The notes: generated by a model not told the origin, from the sequence alone. DNA of 64,000 nucleotides from Verticillium longisporum (GCA_019188255.1 JAETXT010000008.1:806001-870000); one strand, 5' to 3'. Shown: positions 45,282-57,284, counted from the first letter of the stretch. Made by a program: numbers and translations.

Positions 45282-46422
45282 ATGACGAGCATCGTTAGGA
45301 GGCGCAAAGCGCACTGTAAGTCTCGAGACGGGTGTCTACAATGCAAGGAGCGCCACGCCAAGGTACTACGCACCCCCGTCTTTCCAGGACTTTGGAGCTG
45401 AACCCCCTTAGTGCAACGAGGTTCATCCCCAATGCGGACCGTGTCACCGCGCCGACATATCGTGCAGCTTTTCTGCACCGAGCCTGACAATCACGCCTCT
45501 CAACGAAGACAGCGTCGCTGATCTTGAGCTCCTCGAGCAATGGCACCGCCGTCAAATCACCGGCCATCTCTCTGATAGTGCGCGGAGCTTGGAGTCCAGT
45601 TTCGTTCGATTGGGTTTCTCGCACCACTACTTACTGAACAGTATCCTTGCCCTCACAGCACTAGAGCTCTACAGCGAAGACCAGTCTCGGTTCAAATGGT
45701 ACGCAAGAGCCGTCGCTCACCAACAGACCGCACTCAGTCGCGTCAAGCCGCACTTCGAGTCGCCTGAAGCCACCGACCAACAAGCGCTGCTGGGCTTCTC
45801 CGCGTTCACCTCCATGTACGCGGTGGCCGAACCCTTCATGCGACCTCATCAACTGCGCGCTTTGCAGCCAACCCAGTTCGATCCTGTGGACGAATTGTTG
45901 CGCGCCTTCCATTTCGGCCGATGCACAACATCATTCGTGCAGCAAAGCTTTCCTCCGGTCCTGGTTTCAGAGTCCTGGCTTCTCCTGCCGTCCATAACAC
46001 GTCAAGGAGATGATTTCCAGGGTCCCAGTGCAAGATTTCCACAGTTCCAGCCGCTTGTAGCCCGCGTTAGGCATCTTTCCGAACCTTCACAGGAGATGGC
46101 GTGCCTTTCGTCTATTTCCCAGCTCATTGAGCGAATAGCCACCTTGGTTGATAATCCCGGAGAGCCCGAGAAGGGCAAGGTTATCTGGGGATGGGGCCTC
46201 GAGGTCAATCAAGACTTTCTCGACATGTGTTCGGCGCGGCACTCCGTGGCACTCGCCGTCTTGGCCCACCTGGCCGTCTTGATGACCTTTTACAGGGAGC
46301 ACTGGTGTCTCAGGTCATGGCCTGCTGGGCTGCTAAGTCACGTCAAGGGTGTCCTTGGTGACGAGTGGAAAGGTGTAATTCACACACACACACACACAAG
46401 TTTATTACGCCTGGTGGCCTAG
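45282..46422 (+). CDS. Zn(II)2Cys6 transcription factor
   Basis: Fungal binuclear-cluster regulator. Exon 1 (45282-45362) and exon 2 (45412-46422) are separated by a 49-nt intron that falls inside the zinc cluster. The spliced cluster reads CLQCKERHAKCNEVHPQC, then GPCHRADISC, giving all six cysteines. The early SRDGCLQCK pattern resembles the Upc2/sterol-regulator branch. The rest (about 300 aa) resembles the fungal-specific regulatory region (LLNSILALTALELY, FSAFTSMYAVAEP). As read, the protein has 363 aa and ends in HTHTHTSLLRLVA, encoded by a (CA)9 repeat and the following bases. One extra CA unit would instead give the tail YYAWWPRANKALFAIVHGRF, which looks more natural. Confidence 0.82.
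46381..46398 (+). repeat. (CA)9 microsatellite in coding sequence
   Basis: Nine CA units at the 3' end of the Zn2Cys6 gene. Loss or gain of units changes the reading frame and hence the last residues. Confidence 0.9.
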
Positions 46423-46599
46423 AGCCAATAAGGCACTATTTGCTATTGTACACGGTCGCTTCCTCTAGTCTGTCCGAATCTCCCAAGCCCATAATAGGTC
46501 ATCTTTCCGCTCTTGCTTTCTCGTCTTCTGTCTTGCCGCCGGTTTCTCGTGGGGTTTAGATTGTATTGGCAAGCTGCTTGAAGGCTATTCTTCAAGTGT
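46423..46599. other. Spacer between regulator gene and LINE
   Basis: 3' flank of the regulator; a longer reading of the gene would end at about 46469. The left edge of the LINE is not marked by a poly-A or a visible target duplication, so the boundary is approximate. Confidence 0.35.
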
Positions 46600-46715
46600 T
46601 CAGAGTCCTATCTACGGCGACTGAAGCGGCGCTTACTGTTGTTGACACGAGGTGTGGGTGTTAGGTTCGGTTAGTAGAAGAAGGGGGTTTTGGTGTGTTA
46701 GGCCCCCGCAAGGGA

Positions 46716-49700
46716 TCACACGTTCTCCAGTCGGCCCGTGGCCTTCGCAAAGCGTATCGTAGCTCGGACTGCTTTCATGTCCGGCTTCCAATCATCACCA
46801 TCTGATGTCGTCTTACCTCCCAAATGGAAGGAGATGTTGTCTCTTTGTGTGCCAGGGCGCATGAGTGTCTCGGCTCGTTGTGTTGCCCATCGTGTGCATC
46901 GGAGGAGAAAGTGCTCCACCGTCTCTCTCGCTTGTCCGCATGCGCATTGGGCTGAAGCTACTGCCCTGATTCGGAAAAGTGAGGCGTTCAGTCTCGCCAT
47001 GCCTGTCCTGAGCTGGGCCAGCATGCTCGCCTCCATCCAGGAAAGGTTATCATATAGTTCTCGAGTGTGCTTGCCGGGTAGTGCTATGTCGACTTCCTTC
47101 GAGAGTTTTCCAACATTATCTGGTAGTCGTCTTTCCACACGTAGTTTGCGCCTTGCAGCGTTGAGGGTGGTGGATCGCATCTTTGGGAACTGTTTTTCAG
47201 GCAAGGCGCCATCTCGGCTGGCCTTGCGTGCTTCTCCTTTCGCTTTCTTCAGGAGGTCGTCGTCGAGCTGGCTCGGAAGCCACACGACTGAGATGGTGTT
47301 CCCGGTTTCTCGCAGTCGGGTGATCGCCTCGTAGATGCAGCGAACGTACTCTTGTCCAGACTGTTGTTGGGGTTTCGAAGTGTCAGCACCGCGGCTTTGT
47401 TGCTTGTCAGTAGCGTCACGGTCTGCCCCCTCAGCTGCGGCAGAAATCGCAACGCGTATGCTGCCGCTACCAGTTCTCCGGAAAATGGGTTCTGATCGGT
47501 CGTCATGCCGTGGGTGAAGGAAAACGTCTCGAGCCTCGTCCCTGGCCCCTTGACGGTTCCACCGACGCCGACCACCTCGTTTCGTGCCGAGCTGCTCACA
47601 GCGATGCGCACCGTGGCCTCCTCATCGACCCGCGTCAGTGTTGCATCCTCGTCGTTCCATTCAGTGACGGTCTGCACTCTTTCCATCCACGGCGGCAGTG
47701 TGAATGGGTTGATTGTTTCCAGGTCCTCCATTGGAATTTCGTTGAGCGAAGTTGCCAGTTGGAAAAATGGTGAGCGGTGGAAGCGCCTGAACTTCTTTAT
47801 GCGAGAGGTCAGTTTTCGAAGCGGGTTGGTCTCAGGCAGTGCGTGGAGATCTGTCCATAGCTTGATGGCCCTTCTCGTGAATCGCTCTGGTGCACTGGCG
47901 ATGTGAGCCTCCGCTTCTGCTACGCTTGTGGCTATCGTGACGAACGCTCCAATAATTGCCTGCGCTCCGACCTTTTGGACGCGATAGATTGCTGCTGCCG
48001 TCCGGTCTTTGCATCGGTGCCTCCAGACGTTAGAGGCATAGTCCACCACTGGGGCCACGGTGGCCGTGAATAGCTGCCGTGCTGTCGCCGGGGTCAATCC
48101 TCTCAGTCGTTTCAGCTCCATCGCAGCCTCTAGTCCCTTGGTCGCCACTCTTGCAATGTGTTCCCTGTATCTGAGTCCAATGTCCATGATCACGCCGAGG
48201 ATCTTGACATGCTGTTTGGGTTTGACTGTTTGGCCCTTGATAGTGAAAGGTTCCGAATCGGACCTTTTGGCCCATCGGGTGAAGTGGATGACCGCCGTCT
48301 TGTCCGCTTCGAAAGTCGCCCCGCTTCTCTGCTCCCAGTCCAGTGCCTTCTCGATGATCGCCTCGATCCCTTTACGGTTGTCTTGCGTGGTTGGTCCAGC
48401 GACCCAGGCTGTGAAGTCGTCGACAAAGGCTATAGCTCCTCCATAGCAGTTGATCTTCTGTTGTACAAGGTCGGCGTTGAAGAACAGAAACAGGATCGGT
48501 GACAGTGGCGATCCTTGCGGTAGTCCAGCCTGAGGCAGGGTCCGGACCTCTGATGCTTGGCCGTTGACCTGAATTGTCGCCGTCCGATCGGAGCAGAATG
48601 CCTCTACCCAACGGAGCAAATCTTCTGGGAGGCCCCTCGCTCTCATTCTCTGAATGAGTCTCTCTTTGCATACTCCATTGTATGCTCCCTTCACATCGAA
48701 GCTCACGAGGCTGACCACCCAACGATTTCTCCATGCTGCGTAGATTTGTTCTTGCAGCAACACCAACGCTTGTTCTGCTGACCTCTGTTTGCGGGCCCCG
48801 AAGTGGTTCGTGGGCAACAGCCCATGGGTTTCGACTGCATGGGATATCCTCTCCGCAACAACCGACTCGAGAACCTTGCCGAGCGTGGCGAGGAGCGAGA
48901 TGGGCCTCCAAGCCTTGGCGATGGTGTAGTCTCCTTTGCCGGGCTTCTTGAGCGGGATGATCTTGGCATGCCTCCATTGGTCGGGGAGTACTCCTTCCTC
49001 TAGCGATGCGCGGAAAATCGCAAGGACACTGTGCTTGACGGCTGGCCAAATCTGTTTCCAGACCATCGCCGGCAACCCGTCCTCACCGGGTGCTTTCCAC
49101 GATTTCGTCGCGAAAAGCCGGCGCTCGACTTCTTCCATCGTGATGTCAGGCATGGTGACAGCCGATTCGCGCTGCGGCCTCTCACCCTCCTCTTCGATGT
49201 GCTCTGGTGGGGGCGGGAAGAAAGTCGTAAGCAATTCTTCCGCTTGCTCTTTGCCGTTGGTCGTCCGTGTGCCATCAGCCTTTACAAGCTGCGGCACCTT
49301 GCCGAATGCCGCGTCGTCGCCCGACTTGAGATACTTGGCGGCCTTCCAGATGTTGTCGTTGTCGGCCAGAAAGTCGTTCCAATGGGTTTTCTTCTGTTGT
49401 CGAATGGCACCGTGGTATTGTTTCGCTGCTCCCTTGGCCGTGTTCTCCAGTGCTTCATCGTTCCGTCCTGCCCGTCTCGCTGCCCTCGCCCGGTTCCTCC
49501 AATGTGTGTGGATGTGGCGGAGCTGCGTAAGATCCGCCGTCCACCACCGCTTCGCGTGTGGCGATGGTTTGGCTTTTGGTGTCAAGGCCTGTACTGCTTC
49601 CAGCACCACTGACATGAGTCTGTCCGTCTTCTCTTGGACCGTGCCTTCCATCGGGGCTGTCTCGAGTGCAGTGGAAATTCGAGTGTTGATTTCATTCCAT

Positions 49701-50470
49701 GGCGCGTTCTTGTACAGAGGTCGGTCCTGGATTTTCGGGGCCGGCACTGATACATCAAAAATCGTTTCGATGGTGCGGTGGTCTGACCCGTGCTCTGTTC
49801 CGTTCGTCGTACACTTGATCATGGCCGCAGCTAGGTCTTCTGATACCAGCACCAGGTCGATTGTCGACTCGTGGTCCCCGCCTTGCCAAGTCTTCGTGCC
49901 CCTCGGGAGCATGCTGCAGAGGGAGAGCTCGTTCATCAGGTCGATGATGTTGTCGGCTTCACCCTGTCGTACCGGAGACACGTCGTCTCCTCCCCATAGT
50001 TGATCGTGGCGATTGAAGTCGCCCGCAATGACCACGTGCACCACCTCTCCTGCGGCTCTCCTGGCGTCCGCGACCGCTCTACGTATGGTGTTGCACGCTT
50101 CCTGTAATGCCTGGGTGTCCATCCCCTGCACGTACACGGACACCACCAGTACCAGTTTCCCTGGAAGCCGCAACAATGCTGCTGTCATGTCCGGAGACTC
50201 TATCCGCACCTGTTCAGCCTCCAAATCCTTCCTTACCCAAAGCATGCTTCGGATCGCCCATCGTCCTTCCCCAATCGTTGGTGGGACCATCTTTGTCCAT
50301 CTGTGATGTCCCATCGGCGTCGTCAACAGCCGTCCTTTGATCATCCGTGCCTGTGGTTCCTGGATCGCCAGCACCGCTACGTCCTGAATGTCCTCGTCGT
50401 TCATGAGGCTCTCGTGAACCTCGCCGCGTTTTCGCACATTGAGTTGGATCATACGGAGCGTACTACTCAT
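46716..50470 (-). CDS. LINE ORF2: endonuclease / reverse transcriptase / RNase H, one frame break
   Basis: Retrotransposition polyprotein of 1,251 aa if one base is restored. The APE-type endonuclease covers residues 1-235 with [19 protein letters not shown] and GSDHRTIE. The reverse transcriptase (about 440-720) has [48 protein letters not shown] and the active-site FVDD at 682-685. An RNase H-like domain follows ([32 protein letters not shown]), then a CxC-type C-terminal segment ([17 protein letters not shown]). The frame breaks at the G4 run 47369-47372, inside the RNase H domain. The start ATG overlaps the ORF1 stop by eight bases (ATGAGTAG), a usual arrangement for reinitiation in LINEs. 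Confidence 0.9.
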
Positions 50471-51872
50471 TCAAAGATGGGTAGAGCTTCTTGCAGTTTC
50501 TGCTGAAAGATGCATGGGGACCTCCGCAGGGAACACACTTGAGGATAGTCTCAGTGCAGGCACTGTGGTGGTGCCCCTCCTTGGCACATTTCCCGCACAC
50601 CTGGGGTCGGTCGCACTGGTGAGCTTTATGGCCGCGGCCCATCTGTTGACAGTTGTAGCACTGGTCGAGGCGAGGACGAGATTCGAAGACCTTGGTCCTC
50701 CCAGATTGTCCTCCCGCATAGGCGTAGCCCTCCGCGAGTAGCCTTTCCGCGTCCGCTCTCTTCGTGAGGTACATAACCATTGAGCCGTATGCCTTCGGGA
50801 CGTCCCTGTTACTTAGCCAGCCTACTTTCGCAACTTGTACGTCGTTTTCTTTGCCAATCTCCTCCGCGGCCCCACTGCGGATGGTGTTCGCCTCATCCAA
50901 GACCACCATGCGGCTCACGTAGTCGACTTTGACAGGATAGAGTTCGTCTCGCAGCATCCTAGCTCCTCGAGGCAGCTTGGCTTCCACCAGTTGTTTCACC
51001 ATGGCGTGCTCCTGCTCGTTTCTGCAGGCAATTCTGATTCGAGGCTTCTTCGGGTCCTTGGTCACGGCCAGGCAACGCCACTTGGATTGGCTTTGGTCCA
51101 CCCTGACCTCGCCTTCCGTAAGGGTACGAATAGCGCCCGGTGTGAGCTGTTCACCTTGTTCGTCCTCCATCCTGGATGTGTCGATCGTGCAGAAGACCAT
51201 GTCTATTGGCGTCGGTGGCGTTGTCATGGTAGCCTGCCTCGTGTTGCTGAGTTGGCCGGCCTGTGGCATCCGGGCAATGTCTGCGTAGGACGGCCCCGAT
51301 CTATCCTGCCCTGCGATCGTCGTAGTGACTGTTTCGATGCTCGCACGCAGGCTCTGGGTTTCATTCGTGGTCGCATGGAGGGCTTTCCTAAGCTTCTCCA
51401 CTTCGTTCTGGAGCTCTTCAATTCTTGTCGACTGTGACTGGGACTCTTCCAGGACCTTTCTCATGATCTTCGTCTGTAGTTCCATCTGTTTCTCCATAGC
51501 GCGCAGCAACGCTCTTCCGTCCGGCTGCCCTCCAAGAGTCCCGGAGATTGGTCGTCGCACCGTCGGTTTGGTACCGCGCCTATTGGCTCTTCGCTCCGTG
51601 ATTTCCACATCGTCGGTCGGCTCGTTTCTGGCTTGACCCTCGGTCGCTTCATCATTGATATGTTCATCGTCGATGACTTCGTTGTCGATGGATCGATTGT
51701 CGACGACCTTGTTGCTCGGCTTGCGCGTCGATCGAAGCTGTCGTCTCACACCACCATTCCCCCTTCTCCATCCGACGCAACATGGATCGTGTCGCGTTCG
51801 TTCGCCATGGCTGCAGGTGGGGCGCCACGTGGAATGGGATCCACCAGTTCGCGTCGCGCCGTCCCACGTCAA
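50463..51872 (-). CDS. LINE ORF1: nucleic-acid-binding protein with zinc knuckles
   Basis: Gag-like RNA-binding protein. The C-terminus has a cysteine/histidine cluster ([30 protein letters not shown]) and ends LYPSLNE. The middle has a coiled coil ([20 protein letters not shown] and following). The open frame can be extended to 51872, but the more natural start is ATG at 51808 ([16 protein letters not shown]). That start is separated from the rest by a frame break at the C5 run 51759-51763 on the plus strand; one added base gives 448 aa. Confidence 0.85.
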   Translation of the reverse strand: MTWDGATRTGGSHSTWRPTCSHGERTRHDPCCVGWRRGNGGVRRQLRSTRKPSNKVVDNRSIDNEVIDDEHINDEATEGQARNEPTDDVEITERRANRRGTKPTVRRPISGTLGGQPDGRALLRAMEKQMELQTKIMRKVLEESQSQSTRIEELQNEVEKLRKALHATTNETQSLRASIETVTTTIAGQDRSGPSYADIARMPQAGQLSNTRQATMTTPPTPIDMVFCTIDTSRMEDEQGEQLTPGAIRTLTEGEVRVDQSQSKWRCLAVTKDPKKPRIRIACRNEQEHAMVKQLVEAKLPRGARMLRDELYPVKVDYVSRMVVLDEANTIRSGAAEEIGKENDVQVAKVGWLSNRDVPKAYGSMVMYLTKRADAERLLAEGYAYAGGQSGRTKVFESRPRLDQCYNCQQMGRGHKAHQCDRPQVCGKCAKEGHHHSACTETILKCVPCGGPHASFSRNCKKLYPSLNE

Positions 51873-51900
51873 AGACCAACCTGTCCACGATCAATCTGAT

Positions 51901-52376
51901 GCCGTACTTCAACGAAAATCAGGCAAGTACAGTTAGGAGCATACTGTAACACAGCCATTGTCCGGTGTAATTCAGTGGCCGTGCGATGTCGTGTTTGGAT
52001 CAGTTGCAGTTGCATACGGGTAGGCCGTACGGAATGCGGTGTGATATTGGTCCGAGGTGGGTCAGACAATCGGAAGTCGAGTCATGATTCTTTCAAAGCG
52101 TAGGTCCCTTAGTTTGCCGTATTGATACGGACGGGTGGTCCACACAGCTAGCCTGCTTTGGGCTGGCCCGCGAGGCCCAAGATCTGTAAGCAGTGGTCGA
52201 TCTAGGCTCAACATGAGAATGTCTGTTTGACAATGAGCCATCCGAAGGAGGTGAATAGGCTGGTGAAAGAAAATATAAAAGGAGTCTGTGTAGTTGATGA
52301 TTGACTGAAAATGCATCATTCATCATTCGCATCGCATCTTCCAATAGTAACTTCTCACTCACACTCTACAAACAAA
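51901..52376 (+). promoter_or_regulatory. Region between LINE 5' end and the SDR gene
   Basis: This holds the LINE 5' leader edge and the SDR promoter. A TATAAAA-like stretch (AATATAAAAGG) is at about 52271-52281, roughly 100 bp before the start codon. Confidence 0.45.
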
Positions 52377-53393
52377 ATGTCTCGATACACCGCCAGCTAC
52401 GCTACCCCGAAGGGCCCTGGTGATGCTCGTCCTACAGCCCTTCAGATCATCGAGGACGAAGGTCGCGTGGGCCAGCTCACCGGCAAAGTCGCTCTCGTCA
52501 CCGGTGCCAACTCTGGTATTGGTCTTGAAACAGCCCGCGCGCTCCACGCTGCCGGCGTAACCTTGTACATTACTGCGAGGGACACGGCCAAGGCTGAGGA
52601 AGCCATCGAAGCCATCAAGAAGGATTCTGGCGCCAGCAGCAATGCACCCATTAAGGCGATCAACCTGCGCTTGGACTCTCTGAGCTCGGTTCGTAGCGCA
52701 GCCAAAGCCTTCCTTGACCAGAGCGACAAGCTCAACCTTCTTATCCTCAATGCCGGCACCATGTGCACTCCGGATGAGAAGACCGAAGATGGATTCGAAC
52801 TGCAATTTGGCACAAACTATCTGGGCCACTTCCTGCTGTTCCAGCTGCTGAAGCCTGCCCTGCTTGCCGGGAGCTCACCCGATTTCCACTCCCGCGTCGT
52901 TTCCGTCTCCTCCATTGCCCACAACGATAGTGGGATCCGCTTCGAGGATATCAACTTTGAGAAGACGCCGCATAACCCTTGGCTCGCGTATGGACAGTCA
53001 AAGACGGCCAACATCTACCTCGCCAATGAGATTGAACGTCGCTTCAGCTCCAAGGGGCTGCACGCTCTCTCTCTCCATCCCGGCGTCATCTTCACCAATT
53101 TGACCAACCATATGGATACGACAGAATGGGTAAACTCCATGACCGATGAGGCCAAGGCCGAACTCAAGAGCGCACCTCAAGGAGCGGCCACAACAGTCTA
53201 CGCCGCTGTCAGCAAAGAGTGGGAGGGTCGTGGCGGCAAGTATCTGAACAACTGTGCCGTTGACCCGCTCATTCCTTCTGGAAAGACTTGGCAGGAGGGA
53301 GCAAGTGGCCACGCGCCTTGGGCGTACGATGTGGAGAGTGCAAAGAAGCTTTGGGACATTGGAAACGAGATGGTAGGTTTCAAGGAGGAGTAG
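52377..53393 (+). CDS. Short-chain dehydrogenase (retinol-dehydrogenase-like)
   Basis: Classical SDR of 338 aa in one exon, resembling fungal WWOX/retinol-dehydrogenase-like reductases. The cofactor motif is TGANSGIG, followed by NAG in LLILNAGTM, the catalytic serine in SRVVSVSSIAH and YGQSK (Tyr and Lys). The start ATG at 52377 follows a leader with AAAATG. An ATG at 52311 lies 22 codons upstream in frame but its residues look untranslated. No damage is seen. The substrate is unknown. Confidence 0.92.
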   Translation: MSRYTASYATPKGPGDARPTALQIIEDEGRVGQLTGKVALVTGANSGIGLETARALHAAGVTLYITARDTAKAEEAIEAIKKDSGASSNAPIKAINLRLDSLSSVRSAAKAFLDQSDKLNLLILNAGTMCTPDEKTEDGFELQFGTNYLGHFLLFQLLKPALLAGSSPDFHSRVVSVSSIAHNDSGIRFEDINFEKTPHNPWLAYGQSKTANIYLANEIERRFSSKGLHALSLHPGVIFTNLTNHMDTTEWVNSMTDEAKAELKSAPQGAATTVYAAVSKEWEGRGGKYLNNCAVDPLIPSGKTWQEGASGHAPWAYDVESAKKLWDIGNEMVGFKEE

Positions 53394-54242
53394 CTGAGAT
53401 CGAGTATTAATTAACTTTGGGGCACGAATACTCCTGTTCAATCTCGCGATGCCTTGCTATTGAGTTTCAAATCGAATGCAGTAGATTTTGCACCTTGACA
53501 AATTGTCTTTTGACGGAGGTCGGTAACGCCCACTATGAAGCCCATTCTCAGATATACAACCCTTGGGCGAGATCGAGATGAGACAGAGGAGCCCGCAGTC
53601 GTGAACGTAGTCCAATCCGCATTAGCCAGTTGCCTTCACAGGAGTAAATAGCCAACGATTTCTTTTTAGCATAGTGCCCAGCCGGCGTCAAGATATGTGA
53701 TACGTTCATGAGGGATTTGAGCAGACATGTCTTCAGTAACACTTGGGACAACCCCTCAGAAGCTGAACTCCCGCGTGAACGCCAGCCAGTATGCTGCTGA
53801 TAGGAATCATCTTCATCGTAACGAAAATGCCGAAGTCCTTCAAGCAGAGCTCGAGGCTGGGTTAAAATCCCTACAGAAGGCCCCCGAGTCATCCTGTTTC
53901 CCCCACGCTATCACAAAGGTCTTTCGCAACCTTGTCGGGAACAAGTCGCACCTTTGAGTGAACAGTTCAATTTGGAGCCCAGGAGCATGCCGTTGCCACG
54001 ACGGCAATTCAATTGGTACTAGAGTAAATCATTTGCAAAATGCTAGTTCCACCGATGTTGATCATGATTACTGGTAGTCATGATTCAAATATGGACTTTT
54101 GGGACCTGATTCCGACGCCCGTGAACGAAAATGTGAGCTGGAAATCAAAGCCCACTGCGCAGAACTGTAGTCTTCGAATGTGAGACTGGTTCGAAGTGGT
54201 ATAGACAACCTGGACTGGAAGGAAAGCCAGGGCTATGAACGC
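53394..54242. other. Intergenic region between convergent genes
   Basis: This is the 3' flank of the SDR and of the LtrA-family gene. A 76-codon plus-strand frame at 53727 has no recognisable sequence and is not called. Confidence 0.45.
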
Positions 54243-56575
54243 CTACGTTGAAGCGCCCTTCTCCCGTTCCTGGTCAGCCTCCCTCCTGTTTTCTTTACGC
54301 CGTTTCAAGGGCATGATCTGACGTTTTCCTTTCCTGAGGCCACCAGCAATTACACTGACCATCCGCCGTTCCCCTGTAAGATGGTTCACGATGAAAACAA
54401 GCAGATATGCGAAAACAAAGGTCGGCAGGATCCAGGTGCTAGTGTGGTAATAAAAGAAGGCCATGGTGTTCTGAGACACGCAGGCTACGAGACCCAGCCC
54501 TAGGGCGATTAGGAAGTTGAAGATGACACGAAGAACGGCACCTTTCGTCCACCTCTCTTTCCGTGCAATGATGTAGAGGACATTCGCCATGGCTAGCACA
54601 GCGCCTCCGCAGACGAATGTGTACTGGAAAACGGTACGAATCCGTTGATAGGAACGCCAGTTCACCGCGAAGTTGAAGCTCTGGTTGTCGAGTCCGGCCG
54701 TGGTAGGGCTTGCCGAAGGGTCGATTGTCTCCGTCTCCACTTGATCGACGTAAAAGTCAATGCCATAGTTCAGACTGACAATGTTGTCAACAGTGAAGAT
54801 AATGGTCTTGAGCCCTTCTTCCAAGGCCCTGATCGTTTCGTCCTCTTGGAGTGCTTCTTCGGCCGTCATGTTTGCATTTTGCACTCGTTGACGAGCGGCC
54901 GGGATATCGAGGCTCTCCAGTTCATCCAAAGTTTTGATTATGGTTGAATGGTAAACGTAGTAGCCTGGGGAATAGTCTTCGAAGAAACTCTCAACCCAAT
55001 CTCTGTACGGTTGAACGAACTGACTGCTGGTCATTTGATCGCCGTTTTCTTCTAGACGCTCTCTCTCCTGAATGGTCTCTTCTTGAATGAGAGCCCAGTC
55101 GTGTACGAGGTTTCGAAGAAACTCGGAGGTCTTCCAGAAGATGATGTACTGTGCACATCCTTCGATGAACAGCGTGAGAGCTAGATGTAGAGGGAAATGA
55201 ACAAGCGTCCAACTAAGTTGTCGCCATCGCGAGGCATAGAGTCGCTGTAGCCAGTCGAAATAAATCATAAAAACAAGATAGCTGATAGCTATACAGGCCG
55301 ATACTACTCCGATAGTGTCATAGGCTGAGGTGCACGAAGTTAGCTCACAGTATTTCTGGGAAGTGGGACTGCATACTCCACGCATCGTGTCCGTCCGCGT
55401 TCACTACCTTGGTAATCGAAGCACAAGCCACGGTGATGCCTTCGCCGAAAAATATCAGGGTGAGAAGGCTCAATCTTCGCATCAACGGGGTACATTCAAA
55501 GCTGAGGACAGGGTAGAAGACCGACATGCCGAGCGCAGTCAAGATCTCAACTAAACACAGACGACTTAGTCTAGGGGGTTTGTCGAATTCGAACATTTTT
55601 TCCATACCTGCACAGACAGGAAACCAACTATAGAATACTCGGTTAGCCTGATCTTCAAAGCGAAACGTCACAATGAGATATATCATCGCATTGAAGGTGT
55701 TGATCAATGCCATCCAGATGAGAGGGGTTCTCATTGCTTTGTGTGGTCGAGCGTGAAACACGACGCTGCCATACTCGACAGCGAGGCAAAGCCGAGAAAC
55801 CATCAACATGAGAGCTAGAGCATTCCGTCAGTCGAAAGGATGCCAAACCATATGAGAGTGTGCTCTCACAGAAGGTTCGAAAGACCCGGAAGTCCTGGTC
55901 ATTAGGATCGAAGTTGGGTGAAACAGTCACAAAGCCGACAAACACTGCAAAGTGAATCCCACGACAGCAGCGCTCAAAAATGCTGTCGGTCACATAGCGA
56001 ACATCATACATGCTGGTCAAAAACCAGGTCGTCCAAAGAAGACTGCATCTAAAGTCAGGCCTGAAGTATTGCCAGCAGCCGCAGACACATAGATGGGGAT
56101 CTGACCAAAAGAATCCAACATATGCAGAGAGACCACCAAGCGTAGCCATCTGCTGGTTTTGATTGAAAAGGTTCAAGCACTGTCGCGGTTAGTGGCTGTC
56201 GGGCAGGAGAGGTACTCAGGATCACGCTCACAGCCTGATGGCGGTCAGTGGTTGCAATGGAGAAATGGCTATGTAAGGGTGTTCTCTATGGAAGCTTACA
56301 GCAAAGAAAAGGTCGTAGAAGACTTCAAGGTTCGTAGCGTCGTCATTCTTTCTTAGGACAGGTTCCTCGTCGGCCGTCGCGTTGTGTCGAGCATCGCTGC
56401 CATTGCTGCTTCGCGTGATCAAAAATGGACTTTCAAGGAACTTGAGTTTCTCGGATGCAGTTTCGATCGGCAACTCATCCGACAAACTTTGGCGATTGCT
56501 TTGCATCGGACTGGACTGGCTGGTGATGACCACGAAAATTCGCGAATGGCGCGAGGGAGAATCCAGAGTATACAC
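54243..56575 (-). CDS. LtrA-family (low temperature requirement A) membrane protein
   Basis: Multi-pass membrane protein of the fungal LtrA family (PF06772); the function is unknown. Six exons are read: 56575-56300, 56179-56106, 56042-55870, 55814-55608, 55550-55377 and 55324-54243, total 661 aa. The intron at 55607-55551 is 57 nt, in frame and stop-free, so it could be kept as 19 codons; splicing joins two hydrophobic halves better. Family marks are DATNLEVFYDLFFA, TTWFLTSMYDVRYVTDSIFE, VSPNFDPNDQDFRVF, SLLTLIFFGEGITVAC and MIYFDWLQRLYASRWR. A long loop with acidic repeats separates the last four helices. ATG at 56506 is an alternative start. Confidence 0.85.
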
Positions 56576-57080
56576 GGAAACCTATGGACCGCTGTGTTGC
56601 GGAGCTTGCTGATGATATGGCACCTCCTTGTGTTGTGCCCTTCTAGTAAGTGCGACACCTCAGACGTCACAGGCTCCCACACTGCAAGTGGTACGCAGCC
56701 TGATACGATACAGATTTGCAGCCAGACACAGCATCCTTCTGCCCTCGATTCGATTACACTGGCCTCCGGGCTTTAGCCACTGATGGGCTTACGTTCGGAC
56801 GATGATTGGTGGTAGTCGCTGGTGCTGTGCGCTGATCTCATCCAAGGTTTTGTCGGATACGCGTATTTGATAGTCTACTTTTCCACTTCTCGATGAGGAC
56901 GTCATCGCGCGTCCGTCCTATAAGCTGTGCAAACAGCCAAGGCCAAGTCACCGAAGATGTGTACACTTTGCGTTTCATTCTCTTTTCTATCATGCTTCAA
57001 TCGACGAGCAAGCAGTGTGCAGAGGTCGCCATGATTAAATAGCCTTGAACCGTCCGCAACCAACGGCAAACACGTTTCGT
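56576..57080. other. Gap between LtrA gene and MFS remnant
   Basis: This is the probable promoter of the LtrA-family gene. Nothing else is recognised. Confidence 0.4.
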
Positions 57081-57284
57081 TCAGCACTCCTCTGCAGCAC
57101 ATTCGTCACGAGAGATGACTGGCCTGTTCTTCTCGCGAACATCTTTCCATCTCATGCCCCAGGCGAAGAAGAAGCTTGCAACTGAAATGGCAGCCGCAAG
57201 ATAGAATACCGCATTGATACTGTCCGAATACGCCTGGGGCACACTTTGCAAGCCAGCTGGTGTAACGAAATGTCTATAAGGCAA
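57081..57284 (-). pseudogene. C-terminal remnant of a DHA2/TRI12-type MFS transporter
   Basis: About 65 residues are readable: AGLQSVPQAYSDSINAVFYL, AISVASFFFAWGMRWKDVRE. This is the end of a drug:H+ antiporter of the DHA2 family, where a final helix is followed by WGMEWK-like residues. A neighbouring frame gives IPTAVIAAGGRAFAL just upstream, so at least one frameshift is also present. The other 500 or so residues are missing: the next gene starts at 57736. It is a deletion relic. Confidence 0.6.

Larger units (their letters stand above)
46600..51900 (-). mobile_element. Tad-like non-LTR retrotransposon (LINE)
   Basis: A near full-length LINE on the minus strand with ORF1 (zinc knuckles) and ORF2 (endonuclease, reverse transcriptase, RNase H), in the order and style of the Tad1 clade of fungi. 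Both ORFs are free of nonsense codons and GC content is normal, so there is no RIP damage. Two single-base frame breaks are present, one per ORF. The 3' end lies shortly after ORF2 (below 46,716) and the 5' end beyond 51,808; neither was fixed exactly. Confidence 0.88.
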
